NCBI GenBank assembly: GCA_910575605.1
Contig: CAJTEW010000014.1
Span: 1-64,000, forward strand
DNA length: 64,000 nt
From: Lachnospiraceae bacterium
GTDB lineage: Bacteria > Bacillota > Clostridia > Lachnospirales > Lachnospiraceae
Direction: 5' to 3'
Position numbers and translations under genes: made by a program. Under the pieces are notes generated by a model. That model was not told the DNA's origin. It worked only from the letters and a program-made list of their open reading frames with translations, and ran no database searches. Shown piece after piece: positions 22,884 to 31,488 of the stretch (within the stretch, counting starts at the first letter, position 1; each line of letters opens with the position of its first letter).

Positions 22884-25313
22884 TTATTTCTGCACAATAT
22901 TAATAATCTTTTTCGGAACATAAATTTCTTTCACAACAGTTCCTGTAATCTTATCTGCAATTGCCTTTCTCCCTGCTGCAATTGCATCTTCCTTGGAAAT
23001 ATCAATGGGAATTGAAATGACACCCTTCGTCTTTCCATTAAGCTGTACCGGAACTTCGATCTCATCGTCCTTCATAGCCTCTTCGTCATAAACCGGCCAT
23101 CCGGCTCTAAAGACGCTTCCCTCATTCCCTAACTGCTCCCATGCTTCCTCTGCAATATGCGGTGCAAACGGGGAAAGAAGCACTGCCATAGCAGACAAGG
23201 TCTCAATATCAATTCCTCCTGCATCCTTGGAAAGCTCAATCAGCTTATTATTGTGCTCCATAAAACCGGAAATTGCTGTGTTCAGGCTGAAGCCCTCCAG
23301 ACGGGTTGTAATGTCCTTAATAAGCCTGTGACGCTCCTTAATCATCTCTTTTGTCGCCGTCACATCTGCATCCTTGCTGTCCATAACAAGATTCCAGAAT
23401 CTCTTAAGAAAGCGGTTTACACCATCAATTCCCCTGTCATCCCACTCAGCATCTAACTCCGGCGGTCCTACAAACAGCTCATACATTCTTAAGGAATCGC
23501 ACCCGTAATCTCTTACCAAATCATCAGGAGACACCACATTTCCCTTGGACTTGCTCATCTTAATTCCATTTTTTCCGGTAATCATTCCCTGGTTAAACAG
23601 CTTATGGAACGGCTCGTCGAAATCCACAACTCCAATATCACACAGGAATTTAGTATAAAACCTTGAATAAAGAAGATGCAGCACCGCATGCTCCACGCCG
23701 CCAATATACATATCTACCGGAAGCATTTCATCTGCCTTTTCCCTTGAAACAAGCTCCTTATCATTATGATTGTCAACATAACGAAGAAAATACCAGGAGG
23801 AACCCGCCCACTGGGGCATCGTATTTGTCTCACGCTTTGCAGGTTTCCCGCAGACCGGACATGTGCAGTTTACCCATTCGTCAATAGCGGCAAGAGGTGA
23901 TTCTCCGGTCCCTGTAGGTTCATAGGACTCTACCTCCGGAAGGCGAAGCGGCAGTTCTTCCTCCGGTACCGGCACACAGCCGCAGTCCGGGCAGTGTACA
24001 ATCGGAATAGGCTCTCCCCAGTAACGCTGGCGGGAGAATACCCAGTCACGAAGCTTATAATTGACAGTTGCACGGCCTAAGCCTCTCTCCTCAATAATGT
24101 GAGGAGCCTCTTTTTTAAGAACTGCAGATTCCATGCCGTTCCACTCACCAGAATTAATCATGGTCCCGCTGGCTTCCGTATAAGCCTCTGTCATATTTTC
24201 AATCTCTTTTCCGTCCTTTGCAATAACCTGGACAATCGGAATACCAAATTTTTTTGCAAACTCAAAATCACGGTCATCATGGGCAGGAACACACATAATT
24301 GCTCCTGTACCATAATCTGCAAGTACATAGTCTGACAGCCAGATTGGTGTTTTTTGTCCGTTTAACGGATTCACTGCATAGCTTCCTGTAAATACACCTG
24401 TTTTTTCCTTATCCTGCATACGGTCTACATTAGACTTCATAGATGCGTCATAAATATACTTTTCTACTGCCTGTCTTGTCTCATCCGTAGCAAGTGACTC
24501 TGCCAGCTCATGCTCCGGCGCAAGAACCATAAAGGTGGCTCCATATAAGGTATCTGGTCTTGTGGTATAGACAGTAATCTTTTCTTCTCTTCCGTCAATA
24601 GGAAAGTCCACTTCTGCACCGTAGGATTTGCCGATCCAGTCTGTCTGCATCTTCTTAACCTTTTCCGGCCAGTCAAGCTTGTCAAGGTCATTTAATAGAC
24701 GCTCTGCATAGGCGGTAATCTTAAGCATCCACTGGCGCAGGTTCTTTTTTGTCACCTCCGCGCCGCAGCGCTCGCACTTCCCATTTACAACCTCTTCATT
24801 TGCAAGGCCTGTCTTACAGGACGGACACCAGTTAATAGGAAATTCCTTCTCATAAGCAAGCCCTTCCTTAAACATCTTTACAAATATCCACTGGGTCCAT
24901 TTGTAAAAATCAGGGTCTGTTGTATTCACCTCTCTGTCCCAGTCGTAAAGAGCGGCAATTTCATTAATCTGCTTTTTAATATTCTTTACATTCTCTGCTG
25001 TTGAAATGGCTGGGTGGACCCCCATCTTAATTGCGTAATTTTCCGCTGGAAGGCCAAACGCATCCCATCCCATTGGATGAACAATATAATAGCCCTGCAA
25101 AAGCTTATACCTGCTCCACACATCAGAAATAACATAACCTCTCCAGTGGCCTACATGAAGTCCGTTTCCTGACGGATAGGGGAACATGTCCAGACAGTAA
25201 TACTTCTGCTTTTTATTCCCGTTCTCATCTTTCTCTGGATTTACAGGCTCTGCCGTCCATTTTTCTCTCCACTTTTTCTCAATCGCTTTATGATTATAAG
25301 GGATTTTTGACAT
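22884..25313 (-). CDS. leuS: Leucyl-tRNA synthetase
   Basis: Class I synthetase charging tRNA-Leu. The HIGH-type motif is in 'PYPSGNGLHVGHWRGY' (45-60), and KMSKSKGNV lies in the last third. The editing (CP1) domain is present with 'YTTRPDTLYGATF'. A zinc-binding set is seen in 'CPSCKTGLANEEVVNGKCERC'. The 809 residues are a normal length. The promoter lies only about 40 nt upstream of the ATG and no T-box leader is evident, unlike many Firmicute leuS genes. A terminator downstream is shared with ansA. Confidence 0.97.
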   Translation of the reverse strand: MSKIPYNHKAIEKKWREKWTAEPVNPEKDENGNKKQKYYCLDMFPYPSGNGLHVGHWRGYVISDVWSRYKLLQGYYIVHPMGWDAFGLPAENYAIKMGVHPAISTAENVKNIKKQINEIAALYDWDREVNTTDPDFYKWTQWIFVKMFKEGLAYEKEFPINWCPSCKTGLANEEVVNGKCERCGAEVTKKNLRQWMLKITAYAERLLNDLDKLDWPEKVKKMQTDWIGKSYGAEVDFPIDGREEKITVYTTRPDTLYGATFMVLAPEHELAESLATDETRQAVEKYIYDASMKSNVDRMQDKEKTGVFTGSYAVNPLNGQKTPIWLSDYVLADYGTGAIMCVPAHDDRDFEFAKKFGIPIVQVIAKDGKEIENMTEAYTEASGTMINSGEWNGMESAVLKKEAPHIIEERGLGRATVNYKLRDWVFSRQRYWGEPIPIVHCPDCGCVPVPEEELPLRLPEVESYEPTGTGESPLAAIDEWVNCTCPVCGKPAKRETNTMPQWAGSSWYFLRYVDNHNDKELVSREKADEMLPVDMYIGGVEHAVLHLLYSRFYTKFLCDIGVVDFDEPFHKLFNQGMITGKNGIKMSKSKGNVVSPDDLVRDYGCDSLRMYELFVGPPELDAEWDDRGIDGVNRFLKRFWNLVMDSKDADVTATKEMIKERHRLIKDITTRLEGFSLNTAISGFMEHNNKLIELSKDAGGIDIETLSAMAVLLSPFAPHIAEEAWEQLGNEGSVFRAGWPVYDEEAMKDDEIEVPVQLNGKTKGVISIPIDISKEDAIAAGRKAIADKITGTVVKEIYVPKKIINIVQK

Positions 25314-25352
25314 TTTTCTAGCTCCTTATCTACGTTTCTTTATATCTTCATA

Positions 25353-25381
25353 ATTATAAGAAGAATATTATTATAAGTCAA
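25353..25381 (-). promoter_or_regulatory. Promoter of leuS
   Basis: On the minus strand TTGACT (25376-25381) and a perfect TATAAT (25353-25358) are 17 nt apart. The resulting leader is only about 30 nt, too short for a T-box. Confidence 0.8.
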
Positions 25382-25516
25382 GTAATTTTAGTAATCTGCA
25401 AAGATTATATAAATGCTTAAAATCCGCTAAAAATCCCGTATAGCAGGCTGAATCTCATGTCAGGGATAACTGATAATTATCACACTTGGGCGCTGCCGTT
25501 TTCACACTTGAGAGCT

Positions 25517-26794
25517 CTACTCTCCTATCATAATCCGGATGATTTCTTCATTTGTCTCCTTCATTCCCTGCTTTCCGAGGCGTCCCACACTCTTAAGTGT
25601 CGCCTCGACACCCTTCATAACAATACCGTCCCCGCCTTTAAATTCCTGTCCATTAATATACATCTGATATCCGAAAATTCCGGCTTCTACTGCAAATGCA
25701 ATCTTTGCCGCACAGGAAGCCTTTGCACCGTCGCATACAATACCGGAAACGATAGCAAGCGCATTTACTACTGTATGGATAACCGCCTCATAATCCCCAC
25801 CGCTTAAATACGCAATTCCGGCTCCTGCTCCTGCTCCTGCACTAACTGCTCCGCAGTATGCAGAAAGACGCCCGATTGGAGTTTTCTGATGGATTGCAGT
25901 CAAGTTGGAAAGTGCAAGCGCCCTATACATCTTTTCCTCGGAAATACCACGTGCTCTCGCAAAAACTACCACTGGCACAGATGCTGTAATTCCCTGATTT
26001 CCGCTGCCTGAGTTAATGATAACCGGAAGCTCACAGCCGTTCATTCTGGCATCAGACCCCGCTGCTGCCATAGCCTTTGTCTTTACAAAGAGAGACTGAC
26101 TATCCATGCTTAAAAGAACGGATCCTACATTTGCACCATAATCACCTTGGATTCCTTCCTCGGCAATCGACATATTGTACTGTATCTGACGGCCAAGGAC
26201 CTCTCTGATATCCTCTATATCCACAGTCTCTGCAAAATCATAGATGTCCTTCATATTAAGAAGGCTTCGGTCCGTAAGTCCCTCTTCATTCTCACCTTCT
26301 ACTGTAACCTCCTTTAGGATCTCCCCATTTTTTTCAATCAGAACAATATTCGTATGATAATTCGCTATTCTTACCTTTACAAAGGACTCTCCCTTATAGA
26401 GAGTTACAATAATGTCAAATGTAATTCCCTGATCAATATGTTTTACCTGTATATTAGTACAATCAAGAAATTCCTTCACCGCTTTTGCCTGCTCTTTACT
26501 TACATCGGCAATAACCTCCAGTTCTTTTTCCGGCTTTCCCGCAATGATTCCTGCTGCTGCTGCTGCCGGTATTCCTTTTAAATGATTCGTATTCGGAACT
26601 ATAACTGATTTGACATTTTTAATAATACTTCCACTCGCCTCGACCAGCACCCGATCCGGCAGCTCACCAAGTATGTTTCTGGCCGTTGCTGCCGCATACG
26701 CAAGAGCAATCGGCTCCGTACAGCCCATTGCCGGCACCAGCTCCTCCTTAAGAATGTTCACATAAGCTTCGTACTTTACATCACTTTTCTTCAT
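25517..26794 (-). CDS. cyuA: L-cysteine desulfidase CyuA / serine dehydratase alpha-like protein
   Basis: Iron-sulfur dependent enzyme of the UPF0597 family; CyuA releases sulfide, ammonia and pyruvate from L-cysteine. The 425 residues contain the family cysteines: C25 in 'PAMGCTEPIALAYA', the Cys in 'MNGCELPVIINSGSGNQG', and the pair in 'CDGAKASC'. These likely bind a [4Fe-4S] cluster. Related proteins are sometimes annotated as L-serine ammonia-lyase alpha subunits, so the substrate is not certain. The GGGGGA site precedes the ATG. It is divergent from a LysR regulator, with its own promoter at 26858-26886. Confidence 0.82.
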   Translation of the reverse strand: MKKSDVKYEAYVNILKEELVPAMGCTEPIALAYAAATARNILGELPDRVLVEASGSIIKNVKSVIVPNTNHLKGIPAAAAAGIIAGKPEKELEVIADVSKEQAKAVKEFLDCTNIQVKHIDQGITFDIIVTLYKGESFVKVRIANYHTNIVLIEKNGEILKEVTVEGENEEGLTDRSLLNMKDIYDFAETVDIEDIREVLGRQIQYNMSIAEEGIQGDYGANVGSVLLSMDSQSLFVKTKAMAAAGSDARMNGCELPVIINSGSGNQGITASVPVVVFARARGISEEKMYRALALSNLTAIHQKTPIGRLSAYCGAVSAGAGAGAGIAYLSGGDYEAVIHTVVNALAIVSGIVCDGAKASCAAKIAFAVEAGIFGYQMYINGQEFKGGDGIVMKGVEATLKSVGRLGKQGMKETNEEIIRIMIGE

Positions 26795-26857
26795 TAGTCA
26801 TCCCCCGTTACATTTCTTTTTTGATTTTGTCGTTTTACTTGTTTCTTTTTTGATTTG

Positions 26858-26886
26858 AGTGTATCATGAGAATAGACCCATGTAAA
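26858..26886 (-). promoter_or_regulatory. Promoter of cyuA
   Basis: On the minus strand TTTACA (26881-26886) and TACACT (26858-26863) are 17 nt apart. The region up to the LysR start at 26950 is A/T rich and could hold the LysR binding site. Confidence 0.6.
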
Positions 26887-26949
26887 TTTTAATGTTTTTA
26901 TAGTATCGTTAAAAATTTTTTATATGCAGAGAGACAAAGGAGGATTCAT

Positions 26950-27873
26950 ATGGATCTGCGGGAAATCAATACCTTTCTTCATGTTGCTAAGCTAAAAAGT
27001 TTTTCAAAAGCTGCCGGACAAATGGGGTACACACAGGCTGCCGTAACGATTCAAATCAAGCATTTGGAAAATGAATTAAAAGTTCATTTGTTTGATCGTA
27101 TTGGAAAACAGACTACGCTCACCCATCAGGGCACTATTTTCTATGAATATGCATCTAACATAATGAAGGAGCTTGCACAGGCAATAGAAGCCGTATCCGG
27201 TTCAGATGAGCTTAACGGGCGTATCTGCATCGGAACGATAGAATCTGTCTGTTCCTCTGTATTTCCAGAGCTTCTGCGCGAGTATCACCGCCTCTATCCG
27301 AAGGTAACCATAAGCATTATCACGGATTCCCCGGAAGCACTTCTTCATATGATGGATAAAAACGTAATTGATATTGTGTATTTTCTTGACAAACCAGTAT
27401 ATAACAAAAACTGGATAAAGGTCTTAGAAGAGCCGGAAGATGTCTTGTTTGTCTCATCCGCATCAAATCAACTTGCAGGGCAGATCGGCCTTAATCTTGA
27501 TGAGGTGATAAGCCATCCGTTTATATCTACAGAAAAAGATGCCAGCTACCGCCACCTTCTGGAGCAGTATCTGACATCCATCGGAAAAGAACTCCATCCT
27601 TTTCTTGAAACCGGAAATACAGAATTCATCCTTGATCAGCTCCGGCATAATCTCGGAGTCTCCTTTCTCCCGGCATTTGTCGTCCGTCATGATATAATGC
27701 TTGGAGTACTTTCCTGTCTTGACGTAAAGGATTTTCAGCTAAAGGTATGGAGACAGCTTGTCTATCATAAGGATAAATGGGTCACAAAGGAAATGGCCGC
27801 TTTCCTTAAGCTGGCTGCAAGGGAGTGGAAGCCGGATTTGCAGCCGCACCCACACACTCTGCAATATCTCTGA
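26950..27873 (+). CDS. LysR family transcriptional regulator
   Basis: A 307-residue LysR-type regulator. The winged helix lies at about 1-60 ('REINTFLHVAKLKSFSKAAG', 'YTQAAVTIQIKHLENEL'), followed by the linker helix and a substrate-binding-protein-like domain from about residue 88 ('GRICIGTIESVCSSVFPELL'). AAAGGAGG lies at the proper distance from the ATG. It is divergent from cyuA with 155 nt between starts, the classic layout for a LysR regulator and its target. That it controls cyuA, with cysteine or a related thiol as ligand, is inference. Confidence 0.93.
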   Translation: MDLREINTFLHVAKLKSFSKAAGQMGYTQAAVTIQIKHLENELKVHLFDRIGKQTTLTHQGTIFYEYASNIMKELAQAIEAVSGSDELNGRICIGTIESVCSSVFPELLREYHRLYPKVTISIITDSPEALLHMMDKNVIDIVYFLDKPVYNKNWIKVLEEPEDVLFVSSASNQLAGQIGLNLDEVISHPFISTEKDASYRHLLEQYLTSIGKELHPFLETGNTEFILDQLRHNLGVSFLPAFVVRHDIMLGVLSCLDVKDFQLKVWRQLVYHKDKWVTKEMAAFLKLAAREWKPDLQPHPHTLQYL

Positions 27874-27938
27874 TAACCGGCTGACCAATACGATAGGGAT
27901 AACCTTTTCACTTCAGACTAAAAAATCCCTTGTGACAG

Positions 27939-29081
27939 TCACACCTCTTTTCCATCTATAAACACATGCTTCACCTTTGTCGATACCTCAAAAGGACAGC
28001 CGTCCGTGATAACCAGATCTGCATCCTTTCCAACTTCAAGGGAGCCTACCCGGTCTGCTATCCCGGCATGTCTGGCAGGATTAATGGTGACAGCCTGCAA
28101 AGCCGCAAAGGAATCCATACCTGCCTGAACCGCCAGTCCTGCGCACAGAGGAAGATATTCCTGGGGAATCACCGGGGAGTCCGTGATAATGGACACCTGA
28201 CAGCCCGCAGCTGCAAGAGCCCCCGGCGTCGTCCAGCTTTTGTTACGCAGCTCGTATTTAGATGCACTGGTGAGCGTAGGGCCTACCGCCAGAGGAACAT
28301 TTTCTTTTGCCAGTTCTTCCACAATCAGGTGCCCCTCTGTCACATGTTCCAGCGTAATCTTAACATCAAACTCTCTGGCAATGCGAAGAGCCGTGAAGAT
28401 ATCCTCTGCTGCATGAGCATGAGCTTTTAAGGGCATCTCTCCCTTTATCACAGGAATCAAAGCTTCCAGTTTCATATCAAAGGCTGGCTTCTTAAACAGA
28501 TCATCTCCTGCCGCTTCTTTTTTCTCCATATATTCCCTGGTCCTAAAAAGCATCTCCCTAAGGAATGCTGCAGTACTCATACGGCATGAATCCTTTTTCT
28601 CTCTGTAGACTCTCTTAGGATTCTCTCCGAAAGCACATTTCATGGCCACGTTGTCTTTCACTACCATATCCTCGACTCTCCTGCCTGCGGTCTTAATGGT
28701 AACAAAAGTCCCGCCCAGCACATTAGCGCTGCCGGGGCCTGTACAGACACAGGTCACACCCGCTTTGGCTGCGCTAGAGAACGCAGCATCCATGGGCTTT
28801 ACGCCATCGATTCCCCTAAGATGTGGAGTCACGATATCATTCAGCTCATTATAATCCATGCCCTCATAACCGATTCCATAACCGTCAAGTCCGATATGTC
28901 CGTGGGCCTCCACAAAACCGGGATACACATGAAGTCCTTTAGCATCCACAATCTGAACTCCTTCCTTCATATCCAGGTGTTCACCAATGGCCTTAATCTT
29001 ACCATTCTCTACTAGAATGTCTCCCTGACAGACTTCCTCGCATACAGCATCATGAATCCATCCATTTCTCACACACAACAT
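27939..29081 (-). CDS. Amidohydrolase family protein
   Basis: A 380-residue metal-dependent hydrolase of the amidohydrolase superfamily, imidazolonepropionase-like group. The N-terminal beta part ('ILVENGKIKAIGEHL') is followed by the metal motif 'GFVEAHGHIGLDGYG' (His60, His62 region), a His in 'KAHAHAAED', a His in 'EHVTEGH' and the Asp in 'SIITDSPVIPQE'. The end 'GSLEVGKDADLVITDG' is typical. The substrate is not evident; cyclic amides or dipeptides are possible. AGGAGG precedes the ATG. It has its own promoter, divergent from that of the small P-loop gene. Confidence 0.88.
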   Translation of the reverse strand: MLCVRNGWIHDAVCEEVCQGDILVENGKIKAIGEHLDMKEGVQIVDAKGLHVYPGFVEAHGHIGLDGYGIGYEGMDYNELNDIVTPHLRGIDGVKPMDAAFSSAAKAGVTCVCTGPGSANVLGGTFVTIKTAGRRVEDMVVKDNVAMKCAFGENPKRVYREKKDSCRMSTAAFLREMLFRTREYMEKKEAAGDDLFKKPAFDMKLEALIPVIKGEMPLKAHAHAAEDIFTALRIAREFDVKITLEHVTEGHLIVEELAKENVPLAVGPTLTSASKYELRNKSWTTPGALAAAGCQVSIITDSPVIPQEYLPLCAGLAVQAGMDSFAALQAVTINPARHAGIADRVGSLEVGKDADLVITDGCPFEVSTKVKHVFIDGKEV

Positions 29082-29148
29082 AATCTTAACCTCCTAATCC
29101 TTCTGCCGTCTGGCCCCTATGTACGGCCTTTCAAACAATGTTATACTG

Positions 29149-29178
29149 ATTATACCAAAAAATCAGGCAAAAAATCAA
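29149..29178 (-). promoter_or_regulatory. Promoter of the amidohydrolase gene
   Basis: On the minus strand TTGATT (29173-29178) and a perfect TATAAT (29149-29154) are 18 nt apart, about 68 nt upstream of the start codon. Confidence 0.6.
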
Positions 29179-29202
29179 TTTATAGCCAACCTTAAATTAT
29201 AG

Positions 29203-29231
29203 TTGTTCCAATCCTATCTTTCGTGTATAAT
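29203..29231 (+). promoter_or_regulatory. Promoter of the small P-loop protein gene
   Basis: TTGTTC (29203-29208) and a perfect TATAAT (29226-29231) are 17 nt apart. It is divergent from the amidohydrolase promoter, with about 25 nt between the -35 boxes. Confidence 0.7.
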
Positions 29232-29294
29232 AGAAATAAGTAAACGGTACTGAAAAGAATCAGTATAATATGATACATAAAGGAGAGTTCGCCA

Positions 29295-29717
29295 ATGGTA
29301 AATTTATTAACAGGCCCGAAAGGGAGCGGCAAAACACAGCAGATGATTGAGCTGGCTAACAAAAAAGCGAAAGAATGTAATGGTAATGTTGTATTTATCA
29401 AAAAGACGCACAGAGATACAGCAAGCGTAACCTTTGATATCCGTACAATCTGTATGGATGACTACACCTCTATTACAAATATTGATGAATATATTGGATT
29501 TTTATACGGCATGTACAGCTCAAACCACGATATTGAATGTGTATTTATTGATGGTATTTTAAAACATGCAGATGTTTCCCTTGATAATATGCCTGAATTT
29601 GTTGACAGGCTGAAAAAGATTTCCAAAGAATGCGGCATTGAATTTTATGTAAGCATCAGCGGAACAAAAGAGGATTTAAAGGATGTTTCTCCTGAAGATG
29701 TAAGTTACCTAAATTAA
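29295..29717 (+). CDS. Small P-loop ATPase-like protein (140 aa)
   Basis: A compact nucleotide-binding protein. Walker A GPKGSGKT lies at 7-14, and a Walker B-like strand is 'DIECVFIDGIL' (about 78-88). It resembles the core of thymidine-kinase-like or PilT-like P-loop folds, but is too short for those enzymes and lacks other signatures I know. Similar proteins of about 140 residues occur in Lachnospiraceae as unknowns. AAAGGAG precedes the ATG. It has its own promoter and a strong terminator, so it is a one-gene unit. The function is unknown. Confidence 0.75.
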   Translation: MVNLLTGPKGSGKTQQMIELANKKAKECNGNVVFIKKTHRDTASVTFDIRTICMDDYTSITNIDEYIGFLYGMYSSNHDIECVFIDGILKHADVSLDNMPEFVDRLKKISKECGIEFYVSISGTKEDLKDVSPEDVSYLN

Positions 29718-29768
29718 ACCACAAAAGAACAAGTATACCTAATAGTTTTTAAGAACTTAAGAAATATG

Positions 29769-29808
29769 AATGCCACGCAGCTGCCAGAATAACTGCGTGG
29801 CATTTTTT
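29769..29808. terminator. Bidirectional terminator after the P-loop gene
   Basis: AATGCCACGCAG (29769-29780) pairs perfectly with CTGCGTGGCATT (29793-29804), followed by a T-run on the plus strand. It lies between the P-loop gene and the convergent membrane protein gene ending at 29811. Confidence 0.88.
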
Positions 29809-29810
29809 AT

Positions 29811-31472
29811 CTATCTTTCTTCCTCTGTCTGTTCCAGTTCTTCCTTCTCATTCTCTCCTATGTCTATACTCTCTTTAACAGTAAGGGACAGAACCGTATT
29901 GGCCTTCTCGCCCTCCTTATATTCCATCGTCACCTTCTGTCCTTCCTCGCATCTTACCACATCAATAAAGTCTACTACAGATATATCAAAAATATCTTCA
30001 GAATCTGTGATCATAAGATAATAATGTGAGGTCCCGTCAATAACCGCCTGTGCAATCTTTGTGATCTTACCTGTCACTGTGAGCACTTCTCTCGTATCCT
30101 TCTCTGCTTCTTTAACACCACTACTTAAAAGAAGCTCCAGATAATTTTCCTCGCACTGGCTCACGCTGTCCCCAATAGCCACAATCTGGTACTTCTGCAC
30201 ATTTACCATGGCATATTTCTTTACCAGCCCTGCATCGTCCTTTAAGGCAATAAAATACGTCGGCTCACCGGAAATATTTAGAAGCAGCGGAAATGTAGCA
30301 GTATAATGAAGGTTCTGCACCTGCCCCTCCGCCGAGGACATGGCTGAGGATTCTGTAGCGCCTTCCACCTCATAATACTTTGTTTCCATTGTTCTCTGGT
30401 TAGAAAGCACAAAGCCTACGTTAGACTGGTCACCGTTTACCGAAGTAACACCCGTATACATCCACACATCATCCTCTAATGCAAGATAATTATAACCGTC
30501 TGTTGTCCTAAGGCAGTCCTTCTGACTTAACACACTGTTAAAAAATCCATGCTTAAGTGTTCCATAATAATCGAAAAGCTCCACTAAAAGGTCTGCAGAA
30601 TACGCTCTGTCAATCCATTCCGGCGCCTTATCTACATCATAAGTCTTCATCTCACCTGTCACCGCATTACAGATGACTACCTTTCCTACCGTCTCCCCGC
30701 CAAACAGACCTATATTGAATTTTTTTACTGGTGCAATCCAGTAGGGCACTCCGTCGTCATCAATCTCAAAACTTAGCATGCCGTAAATATAAGTTGGGTG
30801 TGCAAACCTTAAATGGCGGTAAATATTCCGGTTAAAATGCTCGCAGGTCATATATTTCATTCCCTCTTCAAGCTTCACAATCTCCGTACTCTGTGTCGCC
30901 ATATTAATGCGGATATATGCCGGAATTCCTTCCGAGCGGTTGGTAAACCATTTAATCAGTCCGGCATACTTAAGCGGAGATACACGGACCGGATTATCCT
31001 TGTAATTAATCTGGGAATAAATGTTATCTGCCTCAAACTGAGAAACCATATCTACCATACTTCCCATTTTCCTGTCACCCAAAAGCTCTGCCGTATCCTT
31101 GTCAAGAAGAGGAATCTTGTCAAAGGAAATCTCTTCTACATCGCTGGCAAAGTTGCCCTCCTCAACCTTCATAAGCTGCTGGTATTTCTTCGCATTTACA
31201 ATAGGAGAAGACAATACTGTACCGATAACATATACTGCTCCCAGTGCCAGTATCAGGACACCAAAACACTTTACGACCTTATTCTCCTTAAATTCATGCT
31301 TCCTCAGCCGCTTTCTGACTGCATATGACGCCAGAAGGACAAGGAGCAGGAAAATTCCCATCATCCATGTATCTGACGAATGGATATTAATAGCCGGAAG
31401 TGTTACATAATAATACACCCCCAGGGCAATCAATATGACAAGACCAATGAGTAGCTTCTTTTTACCATTCAT
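29811..31472 (-). CDS. Conserved membrane protein of unknown function in the trk cluster (553 aa)
   Basis: The N-terminus has three hydrophobic segments (about 7-22, 36-51 and 68-89), followed by a large soluble domain of about 460 residues with no motif I recognise. Repeated patterns of aromatic and charged residues ('VPYWIAPVKKFNIGLFGG', 'YNYLALEDDVWMYTGVTS') suggest beta-rich folding. The last 30 residues are acidic. It starts 17 nt after trkH and is the third gene of the trkA-trkH unit, so it may act in potassium transport or envelope sensing. That is inference from position only. No enzyme motif was seen. Confidence 0.75.
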   Translation of the reverse strand: MNGKKKLLIGLVILIALGVYYYVTLPAINIHSSDTWMMGIFLLLVLLASYAVRKRLRKHEFKENKVVKCFGVLILALGAVYVIGTVLSSPIVNAKKYQQLMKVEEGNFASDVEEISFDKIPLLDKDTAELLGDRKMGSMVDMVSQFEADNIYSQINYKDNPVRVSPLKYAGLIKWFTNRSEGIPAYIRINMATQSTEIVKLEEGMKYMTCEHFNRNIYRHLRFAHPTYIYGMLSFEIDDDGVPYWIAPVKKFNIGLFGGETVGKVVICNAVTGEMKTYDVDKAPEWIDRAYSADLLVELFDYYGTLKHGFFNSVLSQKDCLRTTDGYNYLALEDDVWMYTGVTSVNGDQSNVGFVLSNQRTMETKYYEVEGATESSAMSSAEGQVQNLHYTATFPLLLNISGEPTYFIALKDDAGLVKKYAMVNVQKYQIVAIGDSVSQCEENYLELLLSSGVKEAEKDTREVLTVTGKITKIAQAVIDGTSHYYLMITDSEDIFDISVVDFIDVVRCEEGQKVTMEYKEGEKANTVLSLTVKESIDIGENEKEELEQTEEER

Positions 31473-31488
31473 AATTTTACTACCTTTC

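Noticed and set aside
25460-25516. Direct repeats of TCACACTTG between leuS and cyuA
   Set aside because: Only two copies, 23 nt apart, without a regulatory context; insufficient for a call.
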